A DNA stretch of 32,009 nt from Myxococcales bacterium (GTDB taxonomy: Bacteria > Myxococcota_A > UBA9160 > UBA4427). This document shows positions 30,282 through 32,009 of the stretch, piece by piece. The stretch spans positions 1-32,009 of the forward strand of contig JAAZXM010000050.1 in NCBI GenBank assembly GCA_014240165.1. Direction: 5' to 3'. The position numbers and the translations under genes were made by a program. Under the pieces are notes generated by a model that worked only from the letters and a program-made list of their open reading frames with translations, ran no database searches and was not told the DNA's origin. The stretch's first letter is position 1. Every line of letters starts with the position of its first letter.

Positions 30282-30917
30282 ATGCAAGAATTTCGAAGGA
30301 CCTGGCTATCGCTGATCGTGGCGCCCTGCATTTCGCTTGCTGTGGTCAGCCTGGGGACCCAGTCCGCCGAGGCCTTCACCCCCTACCGCCTCCTTGTCCA
30401 GGCGGTGCGTAGTCCTCAGAGCCCCATGGCTTTCGTGGAGGACAAGCGCCTCAAGGTGAACCTACGCAAGGCCCTTTTGCTGGTGGCCCCGGACACTGCG
30501 CTCTCGGTTTCCTCTTACGTGGCCGGAGGGCATGGCTACCTGGTGGGCTGGGTGAAGGACGACGCCGAAAGGGAAAAACTCGAGCAGGCGGCCCAAGGCG
30601 TGACGGGGTTGATCTCCCTGGCGGTCTACATGCCCACGAAACCGAGTGGCGACGACGCGCCAAGCGCAACCGCCGAATTGCAACTCAAGGCCAAGCTGAT
30701 GGCTGCGCTGCGCGGAGCCATGGGGAGCGATCAGGTCAACATTGCGGTGGATGTTCTCGGGACCCACGCGGTGTTGGTGGGGGTCATGAGTTCCACGGCG
30801 AAGATCCAGCAGGCGGGGCAGTTGGCGCGTCAAACCGCGGGCGTATCGGGTGTGACCAGTTTCCTCACGGTACCCCTGGCGAGCGATACCAAGCGCATCG
30901 GCGTTTTGCAGCGCTGA
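30282..30917 (+). CDS. Periplasmic protein with two BON-like domains
   Basis: A 211-residue protein. The signal peptide is about residues 1-31 (core LSLIVAPCISLAVVSLG, cut near AEA). Two BON-type domains follow: LKVNLRKALLLVAPDTALSVSSYVAGGHGYLVGWVKDDAEREKLEQAAQGVTGLISLAVYM (about 50-110) and LKAKLMAALRGAMGSDQVNIAVDVLGTHAVLVGVMSSTAKIQQAGQLARQTAGVSGVTSFLTV (about 130-195). The family includes OsmY, an osmotically induced periplasmic protein with membrane- or chaperone-related roles. ATG at 30282 is listed; ATG at 30264 in the same frame is an alternative start, and GGGGAG at 30266-30271 could serve the later one. It stands alone between a hairpin-rich region and the next luciferase-like gene. 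Confidence 0.85.
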   Translation: MQEFRRTWLSLIVAPCISLAVVSLGTQSAEAFTPYRLLVQAVRSPQSPMAFVEDKRLKVNLRKALLLVAPDTALSVSSYVAGGHGYLVGWVKDDAEREKLEQAAQGVTGLISLAVYMPTKPSGDDAPSATAELQLKAKLMAALRGAMGSDQVNIAVDVLGTHAVLVGVMSSTAKIQQAGQLARQTAGVSGVTSFLTVPLASDTKRIGVLQR

Positions 30918-31029
30918 TCGCGCCTGCAGCCAAGGCGGGCGATGGCTTCGACTTCGCTGCATTGTATGTGCTGGCCGTCGTTTAGGATGTGGGCCCGGGA
31001 CTGGACACGATGTAGGGAGGAGCACGCGC

Positions 31030-32009
31030 TTGGAATTCGGAGTCATCACCCTGGGCGATAACCGGCCCGACCCGGTCACCGGTCGCCTGCGCACGGCGGT
31101 GGAGCACCACCGCGAGGGGATCGAACTCGCCGAAAAGGCCGAGGCGCTGGGTTTCGATTCGTTCCATATTGGCGAGCACCACGGCTGCGACTACATCACC
31201 TCGAACCCGGCGGTCCTGCTCGGCGCCGTCGCCATGCGGACCGAACGCATCCGTCTCAGCACGGCCACGGCGCTGCTTCCCGTGCGTGATCCCGTTCTCA
31301 TGGCCGAGGATTACGCGACGGTGGATGTGCTCTCGGGCGGGCGTGCCGAGGTGATCGTGTCGCGCGGCATCATTGCGCGCTCGTATCAGGACCTCGGTTA
31401 TGACTACGCGGATTCGCGCTCGCTCTTCAAGGAAAAGATCGAGTTGTTGCTTCGCCTCTGGCGTGAAGAGAATGTCGACTGGGCGGGCACGCACCGCACC
31501 CCACTGGAAGGTTTCACCGCCCAGCCGCGGCCGGTCCAAAAGCCGAACCCGCCGCTCTGGGTCGGCGGCGGTTTCAGCGAAGAGTCGATCTTGCTGGCCG
31601 CCGAGATGGGGCTGCCGCTGATGCTGCCGAGTGTCATCCAGCCCCCCACGGCGTTTGCCCCCATGGTGGAGCGCTATAGGGAAACGTTTCAGGACAGGGG
31701 GTTCGGACCGCCGCTCGTGGGCGCGCTCTCCCATACCCATGTCGCCGAGGATCTCGAAACCGCCGCCGGGCGCTATCGCGAGCGCCATTTGGATTATATC
31801 GGCTGGGTCGCCGGGGAACTGATTCCCTGGGGCCTCGAACCGGTGCTGCCCCCAGGCACGCCCGCGCCCTCGCTCCCGGAGATGGATTTCGACAGCGCCC
31901 GGACCGAGGGTCCATTGGTAATCGGTTCCCCGCAACAGGCGCTCGATCGCCTGGCCGAGTTCAAGCAGGCCTGCGGCCTCGACCGCCAACTCTTCCACGT
32001 CGACAGCGG
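31030..32009 (+). CDS. LLM-class flavin-dependent oxidoreductase, 3' truncated by the window
   Basis: The frame is open from TTG at 31030 to the window end, giving 326 residues. GGAGGAG lies 8 bases upstream of the TTG, the strongest site available. Landmarks are MEFGVITLGDN, EALGFDSFHIGEHHGCDYITSNPAVLLGAVAMRTERIRLSTATALLPVRDPVLMAEDYATVDVLSGGRAEVIVSRGI and PPLWVGGGFSEESILLAAEMGLPLMLP, typical of luciferase-like monooxygenases binding reduced FMN or F420. The EHH and the VLSGGRAEVIVSRG phosphate-site segment are intact. It differs from the luciferase-like gene at 398-1456 in most positions, so the two are not a recent duplicate. The substrate cannot be predicted. Confidence 0.9.
   Translation, partial: MEFGVITLGDNRPDPVTGRLRTAVEHHREGIELAEKAEALGFDSFHIGEHHGCDYITSNPAVLLGAVAMRTERIRLSTATALLPVRDPVLMAEDYATVDVLSGGRAEVIVSRGIIARSYQDLGYDYADSRSLFKEKIELLLRLWREENVDWAGTHRTPLEGFTAQPRPVQKPNPPLWVGGGFSEESILLAAEMGLPLMLPSVIQPPTAFAPMVERYRETFQDRGFGPPLVGALSHTHVAEDLETAAGRYRERHLDYIGWVAGELIPWGLEPVLPPGTPAPSLPEMDFDSARTEGPLVIGSPQQALDRLAEFKQACGLDRQLFHVDS

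Noticed and set aside
30982..31998. 338-codon minus-strand ORF at the right edge.
   Set aside because: It is antisense to a clear luciferase-like oxidoreductase with its own ribosome site.

Overview
The window is GC-rich bacterial chromosomal DNA with 28 supported protein-coding genes (two cut by the window edges) and one tRNA gene. I see no phage, transposon, integrase or CRISPR array. Codon choice is strongly GC-biased, several starts are TTG or GTG, and most genes have a GGAG/GAGGA-type ribosome site. PEP-CTERM surface proteins, TonB/ExbBD, a GldAFG-type ABC exporter, luciferase-like oxidoreductases, a PhyH dioxygenase and a sigma-54 activator together suggest a free-living Gram-negative, possibly of a deltaproteobacterial/Myxococcota-like lineage. 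The lineage is inference; no rRNA is present.

Layout. 1-3245: the end of one PEP-CTERM protein, a leftward luciferase-like monooxygenase, a second PEP-CTERM protein and a small membrane-anchored split-barrel-like protein. 3297-7594: a PhyH-type Fe(II)/2-oxoglutarate dioxygenase behind a sigma-54 activator with a degenerate receiver (a good sigma-54 promoter lies in front of the activator), a SnoaL-like protein and an ICMT-like membrane methyltransferase. 7789-9614: rpiA and tal, translationally coupled. 9766-15565: the most unusual locus, a 1097-residue secreted protein built of about 38 aspartate-rich DxDxDG loops, followed by a TonB-like transducer on the same strand and a divergent exbB-exbD pair. 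15578-18668: an overlapping ABC operon of GldA/GldF/GldG type, convergent with exbD.

18742-23376: biosynthetic housekeeping genes aroA, serA and purA. aroA ends in a five-fold 12-bp tandem repeat of its own last codons including the stop. 23377-24116 has no confident gene but holds a 10-bp tandem repeat, a strong hairpin, a leftward promoter and a 9-bp repeat, and leads to tRNA-Lys(TTT). 24309-28636: an exported M20 peptidase, a third PEP-CTERM protein with a sigma-54-like promoter, a bPH-domain protein and a secreted GH5 glycosidase with a C-terminal VPALG-type sorting tail. 28691-32009: a membrane-anchored Mrr-type nuclease, a rhodanese, a periplasmic two-BON-domain protein and the start of a second luciferase-like monooxygenase.

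How the parts may work together: much of the window concerns the cell surface, namely PEP-CTERM proteins, an anchored glycosidase, proton-motive-force-driven ExbBD/TonB and a possible calcium-binding repeat protein. The joint function of the repeat protein, TonB, ExbBD and GldAFG is inferred only from adjacency. No exosortase is present in the window, so the sorting enzyme must be encoded elsewhere.
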